Assembly: GCA_037349105.1 (NCBI GenBank)
Contig: JAYJMM010000039.1
Span: 682,001 to 746,000, forward strand
DNA from: Limnomonas spitsbergensis
Lineage: Eukaryota > Chlorophyta > Chlorophyceae > Chlamydomonadales
Length of the DNA stretch: 64,000 nt
Reading direction: 5' to 3'
Below the pieces are notes generated by a model. That model worked only from the letters and a program-made list of their open reading frames with translations, did not search any database and was not told the origin of the DNA. This document shows, piece after piece, positions 32,019-44,300 of the stretch (positions within the stretch are counted from its first letter, which is position 1; every line of letters begins with the position of its first letter). The position numbers were made by a program, and so were the translations under genes.

Positions 32019-32661
32019 TAGATCTAGCCTGATCAGCCTGATTTGCCAATTCCTGCTAAAGGTGCTTGTGCAGCGAGATTGGAATTTTGTTTGTATGCAA
32101 ACGACCTTGGACAGCATATGAACTGCACTTTGCTGTGGTAATCTCCATAGAGAGTGCCAAGTTAAGCCCTGAGAATCACTAAGAGTGGCAACTTAGTGTT
32201 GAGTCCAGGAGAGGCTTGAGGATCTGGCTGTGGATTTATACACCCAGCAGATAATACCTGTGTGACTGCAGATTGTGATCAGTTGGATCCAATCGTTCAT
32301 CATTGACAGAAGTGAACTTGTGGACAGATCATCCAAGTTTAAAATTTTGTGGTGTACCAAAGGATCCCCGCAGGCGTCAGAGAGGAACTGACACAGCGCA
32401 AGTGGATATATCCGCCCGGAGGCAGACATCCGCAGGGGACGTGTGCCAGCTAGAGGCAGCCCAGCCAGCAAAGGTGGGAAGGGTCTAAAAAGGGCGAAGG
32501 AGGATTCCGCCAGATTAAAAGATTAGTGAGCATAAAAGCAGAGGGCAAGGCCTATCGCGCAAAATTGCTGTACCTGCCGTCCAGCCTTGACTAGCAGATC
32601 CTCACCAGATTGCAGTAGGGATAAGGGGCAGAAGCCTAAACGTTAGCAGGTTTTGTAGGGG
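32019..32661 (+). other. E3 leader
   Basis: About 640 bp with no recognisable gene, homologous to the E1 leader. It contains one copy of the GGCGAAGGAGGATTCCGCC unit that is tandemly repeated in E2. Confidence 0.6.
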
Positions 32662-33300
32662 GTGTCGCCAGCACGCCTGCAGGACAGTGCGGTTCGTAAA
32701 ATGCCTGTTGAGATGACAGGCATAGATCTAAACCCCGATAGGCACCAGCACCCTGACGTCCAACGGAGGAGTGGGCGTCTGAGGGGGCTGGAGCCGGGTA
32801 TAGACCTAAAAAATGCTAGTGCTGAGATTGTGGCAGAGGCCCTGTTGATGGCGGAAAAGCTGGCAGAGCCAGTAGAACCGCCTGCAGAGGACTGCAGGGT
32901 ACATGAGCCGGGCCGCGTACCACCCAGAGGGGCAGGGGCGCAGGCAGATGGTGCAGTACTAGTAACACGAAAAGGCATTGGTCGAGGGGGTCCATTGCCC
33001 GCTGGTTCCGACAGCAGTCTGAATTTCGAGCAGGGGCAGACTCAAGCGGGAACCCCAGAGCTGATCTTGGATCAAGCAACGGAGGCCTCCCAGAGCTGTG
33101 TCACGCGACAGAGCAGTGAACCTGAGGCCGAGCTGCAGCAGAGCCTGCCCAGGGTGGCAAATGTCGCACAGCGGGTTGAAAAAGAGCCCAGCCAACCGGA
33201 TCTAAGGGCAGAAGTAGCCGCAGCTTCAGACAAGTTTGCAGGCTGTCATAAGACCTGCACAGACAAACCTCGAATAAACAGGAGGGAGATGGGGCCAGGA
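32662..33300 (+). CDS. E3 gag N-terminal segment
   Basis: This frame carries one copy of the ~130-residue module seen three times in E1 (GIGRGGPLPAG and TPELILDQA). No function is known. The nearest ATG to the start of homology is at 32701. The E1 comparison shows the protein passing into the next frame at about 33291, within a GGGG run, where GARIVPAGVKHE-like sequence continues. A single-base indel there, in nature or in the assembly, separates it from the main gag ORF. The open frame itself runs to 33405. Confidence 0.65.
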
Positions 33301-33302
33301 TT

Positions 33303-36300
33303 GTGCCTGCAGGGGTCAAACACGAGGAAGCTGAGCCCCAGCCAGCAGCAGGCAGACAGAGCTCGCAGGCAGGCAAGGAAAGGGAGAAACCAGCTGAGCC
33401 GGTAGGGAAGCCTTGGGCTGATCTATCCGAGAAAGAACAGCCAGACCCAGTTCAGGAAAAGCAGGGGCAGCAGACTACAGCAGAACTGCGTCCCGTGCAG
33501 CAGCTGCAGCCGCGCAGGGCACTGGTTAGAAGAGGAGCTGGATCCACAGTTTTCGGCACACCGCTGTCCAGTTTTCCACCCAGCGTGAACAGACCTGCGC
33601 AGACGTCCAAGGAGGGATCTAGCAGCCAGAGGCAAAGAGAGCCAGAGCGCTCGGAGACTGGGGGAGTCGCGTGCGGAAATGAGGAGGTAGAAGGGCCGAT
33701 CGGTTGGGCAGGAATTGTGCAGTGGGCAACAGACCTGTGGAAGCAAGTGTGCTCCAGGACGTTCTTGCATTTCCAGGACCAGGTCACAGCCATTGAGGAG
33801 TTCAAGGCCCATCATCTGCGGGGATGGGCAACAAAGGCCATGTTGGGTATCCCCCACACAGGGCTGAACAGGGCGCTACTGTTAGCCGCCCTTGGACAGG
33901 TATCCAAGGGAAGGACGGGACACGAAGCAGCCAGGGCTGTTAAAGCCTTCGCAGACGAATGGTGCAACGAGGTCACAGGAGACCAGGAGGAACCTGGGTC
34001 AGAGCCAGAGGATGAGGAGGACCAGGCGTGGGAAGGATTTGAAACAAGGGTGCAGCGGCCTGAGGGGATCAGGGAGGTGCAAAGGTGGCAGCAGCAGGCG
34101 GGAGCCGCGCCAACACCAACACTCAGATCTGCAGCTTTCGAGGTCAGCAGCGAGCCCAGCCTCAGAGGACGGCCAAGGGGCAGGGAAGCACCCAGAGCCA
34201 GCAGTCCAGCCGCCAGCGAAAGGGCGGAATTGACTAGCCGATCACTCGCCAGAATGGCAGAGCAAAGCACAGCAACACGCAGAGCAAGCATGCAAGAGTC
34301 TTATGAGTTGCTACGCATAGTCGAGGACAAAGAGAACGCATACCAGGAAACCCAGGTGGATTACATCAAGGAATTCCTGAGGAACAGGCAGCCAGGCGCA
34401 GCAAGAGGAGCCAGGAGGAATGAGCCTGCAGGCAGCGCACGGAGCAGTGGTCCAAAAATACAGGAGGCCAAAGAGGAAACACAGTCTGATTCCTATGCCA
34501 GGAATTACACAGGCGGGACGCAGTCAGGTCGGCAGAGCCAGGAGCCGCCCAGGGGGCAGGCATACTCCAGGGAACAGCCTCACCAGCATAGCCAAGAGCC
34601 GCCCAGAGGACAGGCAGAGGGCAGGGAACAGCCAAGCCAGCAGAGCCAGGAGCAATCAAGGGGACCAGCGGAACGCAGCAGAGGTGTGCGGCAGGAATGG
34701 CAATACCAGGAGCTGCCCAGGGGACAGGCAGAGCCCGGTAGAGCACAGCCTTGGAGGCCTGGATCTGACAGCAGACCAGGCAGAAGCGAACCAGAACGAC
34801 CGCCACCCGAAGGAAGTAGAAGCTCGGCAGGCAGAGCGGGCAGACAGCCATCACGATACGCTCACGATCATGATGAGGATTATAACAGACATGACAGGTA
34901 TCATTCAGGCCGCAGCCCATCGAGGGGCGGCAGTGGAGGACCTAGGTCGCGGTCAGGGTCAGTAGATTCGGGACCAGGGGGAGCGGACAGACGCAGGCCG
35001 GGGGCCAGACAAGAGTCCAGCGACCAGGAAATGAAAAGGCTCGATCGGGAGCAGGCGAGGGTGAACCTGCAGCTGCAGCAACAGATGGTACTGCAGCTGG
35101 CAGGGGTAGCCAAGGTAGCCAAGATCCCAGCCATCCAAGGCAACGTACCAGTCCTGGATATGTCACACCCAGGAGCGGTTGCAGCCAGGAAGTATTGCCA
35201 GGCGTGTGGGTACTGGGGATCGCACAACAGGTTGGCGATGTCAGATGACCAACCAGCATTGGCCGTGGTGGCAGGCGAAATAGCTGGATCATGCCAGTCG
35301 CCGTCAGCTATGACGTTGCTGATCAAGTCGCTGGTCAAGCTGTGGAACAGCAAGCCTGCCAGCATGAGGCCGCTGATGGCAGCCATCAGGGCAGCGCCCC
35401 ACGCAGGAAACAGAATTGCCAGAGAGGTGGAGCGGATCGGACAGCAGTGGATAGCCCCAGCAGAGCAGCAGGGTTGCGAAGCTTCGCTACTCACGTTGTG
35501 GATCAGGGTGGTCCAGGAGGAGGTGGGAAAGCCAACTTCAGAGGAGAGGACGGCCATCACCAACCTCAGGCTAGGAGTAAAAACTACTCTAGACCCTGAC
35601 GTCAAGCCAGAGGAGACGGTGGAAGCATTTGCTCACAGAGTACTGACGACGGCAGAGTTGCTGCAGATCTCAAGGGATGCAGTAGATCACTTCGGCAGAA
35701 GCCACTCGGTCTCGCGCATGTTCCATGACGGACTCCCAGCGGTTGCTAGAGCCAAGCTGAGCAAGTTCGTTATGACGGTGCCAGGGTATCTCAGCATAAG
35801 CGATGAAGACCAAATCGCAGTACTCACGCAGCAGGTGGTGCTGTGGGACAGGTTTGCCCTGGAAATGGGTGACCTGGGAGGTACCGGCTTCAGGCAGATA
35901 ACCAACAGCGGGCCTGGCCAGGGAGAGGCACAGCCCAACAGGGGCAGGAAAGAGAGAGCAGGACAGTGGGAGATGCGGACACGCCTTGATGGAATTGGGC
36001 ACCCCACAGGCTCAGCAGCAGTACCACAGGCGCGGATGGATGGTAAACCCAGAGGAGTTACCTGGGCGGACCAAACGGGGGCGGCAAATTACAACGCTGA
36101 GGGTGGCTCAAGCGCAGCCAAGGCATGCTACCAGTGCGGTAGCACAACGCACCTAGCCAGGGAGTGCAGGGCGCCCAGGGCCAGGGATGAACGCAGACCT
36201 ATGCCCCTGGTTACAGACATCACACCTGGACCGGCCAGACAGCCGCAACAGCAGTATCCGCAGCAACAGCAGTATCCCCTGCCGCCAAGGCCGCAGCAGG

Positions 36301-38327
36301 GACAGGCGGCAGGCAGGCCGTATGACAGGAATCAGAACAACAGACAGTATCCTAGGCCTGGGCCTGGCCAGGGAGGTCAGGCGCAGCAGGCAGCCCACGT
36401 GTCGCATCTCAGCAATGCAACGGGGCAGGCTGAGCCAGAAGGATGGCACCAGACCATGGCAGAGATGCTCAGCGAGTCCGTAGCACTCATGACGCAGGTT
36501 GGGCTGGTACCCAAGCCTGCAGGTTTCAAACAGGCGGTTCATAACGCCCGTCCTAAGTCGTTTATGCCAGAACCTTTGCAGGAGGAGGAACCAGTACCAG
36601 GATTCACGGTACAACCCTCCAGGAAGGGAGCAAAGAGGCTGGTATTGAGTAAACTAGCTGACGATATGTCTGACATCCGCCTACAGGTGTTCAAGCTGAA
36701 CGAGCGGCTCTCAGCGCTGTCTTTCACCACGATGCCCATGGGAGCAGACAACACCGGCCACAGGGGTGAGACTAGTAACACCAGGCCAGAGGGTAGAACG
36801 GTGACGGCTGCACCCAAGCTGCAGTATTTCAAAAATGACAGAAGCAACCTGGAGCAGTGTGTGGGACTTATGGTCAATGGGAAGGTCCTGGTGGCTCAGA
36901 AAGCACTCATGGACTCCGCATGCACGTGCCATGTCATCACTGTCAATATTGCAGAGCAATTAGTTGCCATGGGGGCGGAGCTGGTGCGTACAGACGAGAA
37001 GATACGTACCACAGACAATGCAGGGGCAGATCTGTATGGAGTACTGTTCATTTATGTGGTGTATGGATACGGAGGGCCCAATGCCATTATGGAGCCCACG
37101 GTGGTCAGGGTCTTTAAGACACCACCGGATGCATATGAGCACTTGGTAGGGAACCCAGAGTTCCTCAAGTATAACGGGGTCTTAGAGGCAGCGGGAAGGC
37201 TGACCTTACGACCCAGAGAGGGCCCACAGAGAGCGCAAGGGGTCAGGGACCTTACGCTGCCACTAATGCGGGCATCTCCAGCAGGGGGGTACCAGGCAGC
37301 AGTAGTGGCATGGGCAGGAATTCAGTGTGGATTCGCAGAAAGAGAGGGGTGGCCAGCTGCAACAGTTGAAACAGAGCACGAACCACTCTTACAGCATTCC
37401 ATGGCCACACGCGCAGGTGCCGCTATGAGAGCTGAACAGGGCGCAGGACCCAGCAACCAGCCAAACCCCAGGCTACAAAGGCGCAGGCTGGTGCCAGTCG
37501 AGGCAGCAGTGGCAGAGACCGCCGCACCAACCGCAGAGGAGGTGGCAAGAGCGCGCAGAGCCGCGGGAATCTCTGACATTGAGAAGAAGGCGGTCAGGGA
37601 CTTCATGCCAGCATGCCCCGCCTACCCGTGCGCCTTGTGCGGAAAGCCAGACAAGCACTCGGAGGAGGAGTGTGAGAGGAGGATTCAGGTCTTTTCGCGG
37701 ACACCCGAAACAGCGCCTGAGGTGCAGGCAGGGCCGCCTGCAGCGCAGAAGAGGGGATACGGCACAGCTGCAGCCGACAGAGCTGCACAGGCAACTTCAA
37801 CGCGCAGCAGGGGAGAGCAGCAGCAGCAGCAGCAGCAGCTGCAAAAGCAACCGCAGGTGGCAGGGCCTAGTGTGCAGCATGCCAGCGACGGCAAAGGTAG
37901 GCAGGCGCAACAGCAGCAGTTGCAAGGGAAGCCAGGGGCAGCAAGGGCCCCCGCGCAATCAGCCAGCAACAGCGATGACGAGGCGCAGGAAGCAGAGGAG
38001 GAGGAAGAATGCAGCGTAGAGAAGGTGCCCAAACCAGGAACCAGCCCACAAGACGGGCACATCGGCAGGCTGGCCGGGCAAGTTGACGGGCTGAAAAAGG
38101 CTCTAAGATGGAGAGAGCGTCAGATGTGGACGCAGTCAGCAGGAATCGTGGATTACCTGAAAGGCCAGCTGGCCGGGTGGAAGTGCATCACGGATGGTCA
38201 GCAGGCCATGGCAGCGGTTCAGCGGGAGTACATCCTGCGGGCAGATGAGCTGATCGGGCTGCAGGAGGCCCTGGGACTACAGCACTTGGGGGGGGCCGCC
38301 AAACCACGGGCAGCCGCTCCCATTTGA
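33303..38327 (+). CDS. E3 gag-protease polyprotein
   Basis: 1674 residues in the open frame; the N-terminus probably continues from the upstream segment. A capsid-like helical region lies at about 600-860 (CQACGYWGSHNRLAMSDDQ; EETVEAFAHRVLTTAELLQI), preceded by Arg/Gln/Pro-rich repeats. A CCHC knuckle, CYQCGSTTHLAREC, is at about 942-955 and would bind the genomic RNA. A retropepsin-like segment follows with ALMDSACTCHVI (about 1202), where the usual DSG/DTG is DSA, and downstream hydrophobic strands. A second cysteine cluster, CALCGKPDKHSEEEC, lies near 1441, then Gln-rich and acidic stretches. It ends 14 nt before the annotated pol start, and the pol frame is open further upstream across a G run. 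Confidence 0.8.
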   Translation: MPAGVKHEEAEPQPAAGRQSSQAGKEREKPAEPVGKPWADLSEKEQPDPVQEKQGQQTTAELRPVQQLQPRRALVRRGAGSTVFGTPLSSFPPSVNRPAQTSKEGSSSQRQREPERSETGGVACGNEEVEGPIGWAGIVQWATDLWKQVCSRTFLHFQDQVTAIEEFKAHHLRGWATKAMLGIPHTGLNRALLLAALGQVSKGRTGHEAARAVKAFADEWCNEVTGDQEEPGSEPEDEEDQAWEGFETRVQRPEGIREVQRWQQQAGAAPTPTLRSAAFEVSSEPSLRGRPRGREAPRASSPAASERAELTSRSLARMAEQSTATRRASMQESYELLRIVEDKENAYQETQVDYIKEFLRNRQPGAARGARRNEPAGSARSSGPKIQEAKEETQSDSYARNYTGGTQSGRQSQEPPRGQAYSREQPHQHSQEPPRGQAEGREQPSQQSQEQSRGPAERSRGVRQEWQYQELPRGQAEPGRAQPWRPGSDSRPGRSEPERPPPEGSRSSAGRAGRQPSRYAHDHDEDYNRHDRYHSGRSPSRGGSGGPRSRSGSVDSGPGGADRRRPGARQESSDQEMKRLDREQARVNLQLQQQMVLQLAGVAKVAKIPAIQGNVPVLDMSHPGAVAARKYCQACGYWGSHNRLAMSDDQPALAVVAGEIAGSCQSPSAMTLLIKSLVKLWNSKPASMRPLMAAIRAAPHAGNRIAREVERIGQQWIAPAEQQGCEASLLTLWIRVVQEEVGKPTSEERTAITNLRLGVKTTLDPDVKPEETVEAFAHRVLTTAELLQISRDAVDHFGRSHSVSRMFHDGLPAVARAKLSKFVMTVPGYLSISDEDQIAVLTQQVVLWDRFALEMGDLGGTGFRQITNSGPGQGEAQPNRGRKERAGQWEMRTRLDGIGHPTGSAAVPQARMDGKPRGVTWADQTGAANYNAEGGSSAAKACYQCGSTTHLARECRAPRARDERRPMPLVTDITPGPARQPQQQYPQQQQYPLPPRPQQGQAAGRPYDRNQNNRQYPRPGPGQGGQAQQAAHVSHLSNATGQAEPEGWHQTMAEMLSESVALMTQVGLVPKPAGFKQAVHNARPKSFMPEPLQEEEPVPGFTVQPSRKGAKRLVLSKLADDMSDIRLQVFKLNERLSALSFTTMPMGADNTGHRGETSNTRPEGRTVTAAPKLQYFKNDRSNLEQCVGLMVNGKVLVAQKALMDSACTCHVITVNIAEQLVAMGAELVRTDEKIRTTDNAGADLYGVLFIYVVYGYGGPNAIMEPTVVRVFKTPPDAYEHLVGNPEFLKYNGVLEAAGRLTLRPREGPQRAQGVRDLTLPLMRASPAGGYQAAVVAWAGIQCGFAEREGWPAATVETEHEPLLQHSMATRAGAAMRAEQGAGPSNQPNPRLQRRRLVPVEAAVAETAAPTAEEVARARRAAGISDIEKKAVRDFMPACPAYPCALCGKPDKHSEEECERRIQVFSRTPETAPEVQAGPPAAQKRGYGTAAADRAAQATSTRSRGEQQQQQQQLQKQPQVAGPSVQHASDGKGRQAQQQQLQGKPGAARAPAQSASNSDDEAQEAEEEEECSVEKVPKPGTSPQDGHIGRLAGQVDGLKKALRWRERQMWTQSAGIVDYLKGQLAGWKCITDGQQAMAAVQREYILRADELIGLQEALGLQHLGGAAKPRAAAPI

Positions 38328-38340
38328 AACGGACCCAGAG

Positions 38341-41300
38341 TTGGCGGGGTGCGTCAGGGCAATGTTGGCAACCCCGTCCCCGCTACCAGACATGGACAGC
38401 GAGCATTCCGGCATGGAGGAGCCGAAAAAAGAACAGCAGCAGCGCGGTTCTGCTGGCAGCGACGAGAGCAGCTCAGGGGACAGAAGGCTACGGCAGCGCA
38501 GCAGAAGCGTGGAGAGGTCCATCAGTGAGGGACGCCAAGGGACGGTGCCAACGCCGGCAGCCAGGACCCAGCGGCAGGGCGCAGGGCGGCGCAGCAACAG
38601 CGAGGAAAGGAGCAGGGACCGCAGGCAGCGGTCACCCAGCGGGTACCAGCCCAGGGGCAGGTCCAGGGACCGGCGCCCTGTGGAGTTTGCCAGGCCTTAC
38701 AGGCAGGGGCAGGAGCAGCAGCGAGGCCCAGGCCCCGGCCCAACGGACAGAACCGCAGCAGGGGGCAGCGGGGTAGCAGAGCCTAGGCGTCATCTAGGAC
38801 CACGCCGTGGGGGAGTGTGCTTCAATTGCGGCCAGCCTGGGCACTTTGCCAACGAGTGCACCACCCCGGAGCAGGCCGGGCTGACAGGCGACAGGCCAGG
38901 GGCACCTGCAGGCCCAGCACGGGGCTATGGAACCTGGGGCCCAGGCAGGGGCCAGGGGATGCCCATGGAGAGCAGGCGCAGGACCTTCGAGACTGCCATG
39001 GGGACTCCCAGTGCAAGGGACTTCCAGCAGGGGGCAGCAGGCCCCAGCGCGTGGCCAGGACCGCCAGCGCACCAGGAACCACCGGAGGGCGAACAGCCAA
39101 GGTGGGAGGGGACAGGGGGCCACACGTGCTTCATGACAGGCCACGTGGAAATTATCCAGGACAGGGGTGCCTACCAGGCTGAGGTCAGTCAGGCAGGACC
39201 AGTTCAGGTGGCTCCCCAGAGGGTACCAGAGGGGCAGGTAGCCAGTCAGGTCAACCACTGGACAATGGCTGTGGAGGCATTAGCCATGAATCATTACGGG
39301 ACTATGCCTGCAGGGTCGGCCAGATCCGTAGCACACGCGGTGGATTTCTTGAGGGATCTCCAGAGGAGGGGGTGCCCAGCTCCGTGTGTAGGATGGCCTA
39401 ATCTGATGCAGAGGTTCCTAGACAGTGAATGGGACCGGTATGATGAGCAGTGGGATGAGTTTGAGAGACGTGAGCGGGAGGCAGTACCCCAGCACAACGT
39501 CGACGGGTGGGAGACCGATTCAGGGTCCAACTTTTTGGCAGACAGATATGAGCCTCAGGAACCCTCACCCGTGCATGAGAGAGAGTTTGGCGTGTTATGT
39601 CCAGGTACCCCGGAGGGCATTCAAGACACAGGCAGAGGGGTAGCGGGAGCAGCCGCCGAGACAGGGGAGCCACCCAGAGCGGAGCTCCGATGCCCAGTGG
39701 CCAGAGAGACCGCAGCAGGGAGCCAGCAGGACGCCCTGGCGGGGCCCGTTAGGACCCATAAAAGCACTACCTCTCGGTGCAATGCTTGGGGAGGAATCGA
39801 CGAGGACGGAGAGACGCAGCACGGCAGCGAGAGGGAAGGGAGGTCTGACGCAAGGGGCGAGGACAGGCAGCTTGACCAGTCCTTCAGCAGAGACAGGTCC
39901 TACAGCAGAGAACGCATCTACATACAGCCGTTCCCGCAGTCGCTGCCAGCAGGCGAGCCCTTCGTGCAGTACTTCCGCCTGGGGGAAGAGATGCCAGGGG
40001 CGTCCACCTCCAGGGCTATGCTGACTATGCCAGGAGAGTGCAAGGACGGGCCATGTCGGTTGCAGAACCATAGGCTCCTGGGAGGCGGGGAGCAGACATG
40101 TGTTAACAGGGCAGCACCAATGCAGTTAGTTGCCAGGATGATTTTCCCGTGGGACGCAGTGACAGCTGTCATGCTGGGCGCCGCGCTCAAAGGATACATC
40201 CAGCCCAGCACAAATATGGCAGATTATATGCAGAGGGGATGGTCGCGGCACCCCATCTACGCATACTGCGTTAGCGAGATGGTGAGTCTCGCCATTGCAG
40301 CAGGCATCACAGCGGTGGATGCAGCAGGCTGGGCGCACCCGGACATGCCAGACATTGCGCCGGCCGAGGGGATGTGGCAGGGCGCGCAGCCAGGATTCAT
40401 ACGCACACCGTGGGCGATGGATTGTGTCCGTGAGCTGATGGGGCACCCAGCCCTCAGAGACCGCGCATTTTATGTGCCAGTCCAAGCCATGGGCGAGTTC
40501 GAGAGATTTGTGGAAACAACAGAGCAGGCCCCAGTGAGGGTAGGGCTGTGTCACCCAGGCAGGCCAGGGCGGTGTGAGGCGACCATAGAGGCGTCCATCG
40601 TCATCCCCAGGACGGTCGCAGGACTAGCAGTGCCGTGGGGACCAGCACCAGGGGACGCCAGGGCAGCCATCCCGGTCCAGCAGCTAGTAACTTACTACTA
40701 TGAGGAGATGGCGGATGAGGAGTTGCCCGTTTCATCGGCATGGATCCACATGCACGCGACTCACGATGATATGCCCGTCTACCTGTTCGCGAGGCACCAG
40801 CAGGACGTGGCAGTCACTAAGTGTGCGTCAGTAGACGAGGCGGAGTTCCATGCCTACACCTACGCTAGGGGAGCAGACCCGACGGTGTGGACGCTCATGC
40901 TTATGGCGCTGCAGAGGGTCCTGCTCCCAGGACAGCTGTCAGCGGCCATGCGGCATGTGTGGGGCGTAGAGGATCAGTGGGCGCCTACGGTGGTTACGGC
41001 CTGTCCAACATGGCCTTACGGACCCCAGCAGACGCCAGCATCAGGAGCCATGTGGGAAGGAGAGGACGAGCTGGCGCGCTCGCCGTTCGCAGTAGAACGC
41101 CTGGCAGCATATGTGCACCAGTGGGTGCGTCAGGAGCGAAGAGCGTGTCACGACAACAGGGCCAGCAGCGTGCTACCCTATTGGCAGGCAGACGTCATAA
41201 CGACGCAGTTGTGGAGACAGGCGCACCCATCAGGGGTGCGCACGCTGCACCCCCTATTCAGAGGAGCAGGGGATGTAGGCATCGAGGAGGAATTGGAGGA

Positions 41301-44300
41301 CTTAAGGAACCAGCCGAGTATGGGACATGGGCTGGTGGGCAGGCGCGGCGCCGATGCAGAGGAACCAGCGGCAGCCACCGACGACCCTGTCCAGGATGAG
41401 GAGCCAGAATGGACCCAGGCGGCATTTGTAACATTTGGGGCGGCAGCAGCCTCATGGGAGCTGCTGGAGTACGTGGACGACTTGGGGGTATCAGCACTGG
41501 AAGCTGAGCCTAGGGGACGGGCAGAGCCCCAGGCACCCCTAGACATTGTCAGCACACCACCCACGGAGGACTCAGACAGCAGGACACCAGAGTTCAGCGA
41601 CGACGTTTCAGAGGGTCCACCACCATTGGTTGAGATCACCGAGTCAGATGAGGAGTGGCACGAGGGAGGAGCCATGACCCCGGACCAGGATAGCGTCACC
41701 AGAGCAGAGGCTCGGGATGCAGAGGGCAATTATATGCCAGCCAGCAGCGGCCCAGGACCAGGGAGTCCAAGGTACGGCATGGTGGGAGAGCTGCCACAGC
41801 TGAGGCGCGCGCGGGTGCGCAGCATTTTTCAGGAGCAGGCAGCGATGAAGGAGCGCAGAAGCAGGAGAGCCGCTATAGAGCTCGGTAACGGGGTCACGCT
41901 GGAGGAGGAGGCAAACCAGGTCACAGCGGGGATCAGCCATCAGCAAGCAGCAGACCAGCGCGCTTGCAGGCCCAAGGGGGCAGAAGCAGGCAAGGAGAGC
42001 AACGGGCGCCCAGGAGACCCCCAGATCAGCCCGCCAGCACAGACAGCGGCACAGGGGCCTTGGGGTGACCCAGCAGCGTACAGCACGAGACGCTGGATTG
42101 CAGTGCTCAGGAACTTTGTAGATCAGCTGGACGTGCTACGAAGGCAGGACATGGGGCAGCAAGAGGCGGGCCAGGAGGCTAGCTTGCTGTTCCGACTTAA
42201 AATGCTACCACAGCCCGATCCGGATCCCAGGATGGGAGGTTCCAGCAGGGCGGTCAGGGAGCTACAGGAGGAGCTGACGGAGAGAATATCAGCCCTCTAC
42301 ACGAGAAGAGCAGAGGGAGCGGACACCCAACAGCCGTCGGACAGCCGCAGCAACCAAACCCAAACCAGCAGGGGCGAGGACCTCGCAAGGAGGGTTGCCG
42401 GCGCACGGGAAACCGTACGGCGGGGCTGTGGGCAAGGGGAGCCCGCGGTTGCAGGCAGCAGCGTGGCTGTGCAGCGCGCCACTCACAGGCAGGAGCGGCT
42501 GGCACAGTGCAGCACAGGACAGATCCCGGGAGCAGGGCCAGAAAGGGCCAGTGTGGTTTGGGCTGACACTGCCCAGTTTCAAGGAAAAAATTCAAAGAAG
42601 GCCAGGCAACGCGCAGGAAAGGCGCAGAGGGCGGCCGCGGACAGGAACCGAGGCAGCAGACCAGGATTGGACTGCCCAGCCCTGCCACTCAGGGTCAGCC
42701 AGGTAGACCTGGAGATCACGTGGGCCAGAGGACAGCAGCCGCCAGCGCAGATTGCAGAGCCAGGCGTTCAGCCCGCAGAACAGTTACCGCAGCAACCCAT
42801 GAGGAAGATGACAGCGTGCAGGGGACTCCTCACCTGTACAGCAATTAAAGGGATCCTTACGGGGGCGCTCCAGCTGATACTGGTGTGGCTCCTGCTGTCG
42901 GTATGTGTGCCGGGGGCGCGAGCTACCGGGCAGGGAGTGAGAGGAGGAGGATTTACAGCAGGCCAAGGTGCTTTTGTGTCTGGGAGGGAGGCAGCAGCAA
43001 AGCTGTCGTCTGGATGGTTGCGCCCACCGGCTGTCAGCTCCATGGAGGACGCCAGCAGGAGGGGTGCATGCAGCCAGCAGGAGAGATGGCACAGCAGCAA
43101 CACCACTGGCGGGGAAGAGCTGCCCGCGGTGGACGACCCGCAGGCGGCTGTGGTGATCGACATGTTCCAGCCGGGGGGAGTAGTGGAGCCACCAGCAGAG
43201 TACGTCAAGACCAAGGAGGGATGGCTGCTGGGCAAGCACCCCGACTTCACTGCGGAGCAGCAGGAGAGCCTGGAGCAGAGCCTCCGGGATCGCCAAGGAG
43301 CATTCGCTTACTCCATGGAGGATCTACCAGGCTACTGCGGCACGCAGGGTGAGTTTACACTGGCTTTAGAAGACGAGGTCAGTTCGTGCTTTCAGAAGTC
43401 CAGGGATATGCCACCGCCTAAGGCAGCCATTTTTAAGGAAAAGTGTCAGCCGATGATTGAGGCAGGCATCATAGTCAAGGTGCCCCAGGGGGGGCCTATC
43501 AAGTTTGCGGCCAACTCAGTAGTAGCAGCTAAGAAGAGTGCCGACACTGGGGAGTGGACAGACCATCGCATAGCGCACGATATGCGCAGGTTAAACCTGC
43601 GTACAGCCAAGCAGGAATTTGCAATCCCCAGAATGGAGACTATTTTTCAGAACCTGGGCACTGCCAAGATATTCAGCAAGGTTGATCTACGGTCGGGGTT
43701 CATGCAGATCCCTATAAAGGTCGAGGACCAGCCTAAGACAGCTTTCTGGATGGGACCTGAGCTTTGGATGTACACAAAGCTCAACTTTGGTCTGCGCAAT
43801 GGGCCTCCCTTCTTTCAACGTATGATGGAAGAGGAGATTGCTAGGGCAGGCCTGAGTGCGTTCTGCGTAGCATTCATTGACGATCTGCTCGTGTACAGCG
43901 ACACACCAGCAGAACACATCAGGCATGTGGAGCTGATGTTAGACATGCTCCACAGTGTAGGATTAAGGGCGCACCCCGACAAGTCCATGTTTGGGTGTGC
44001 AACAGTAGAGTACCTGGGTCACAATGTGTCAGCCCAGGGGCTCACGCCGCACGCAGCTAAGATAGCAGCAGTTATGGCGCTGCCAGAGCCCGCATCGGTG
44101 AAAAACATCCAGGAGGTCATGGGATTCTTGAATTTCTACCGGTGCTACGTCCCGGACTTCTCGAAAAAGGCAGCATGCATCAACGCATTGCTGGTCCAGG
44201 GAGTCCCGTTTGTGTGGGGGCCAGAGCAGTCACAGGCGTTCCAGTTGATTAAGACAGAGATGTGCGAGGGCGGGAGAGTCCTGCGCAGACCAGATTACAG

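Noticed and set aside
38794..39258. Minus-strand ORFs inside E3 pol
   Set aside because: They lie antisense to a continuous coding frame with clear motifs; high GC keeps the opposite strand open.
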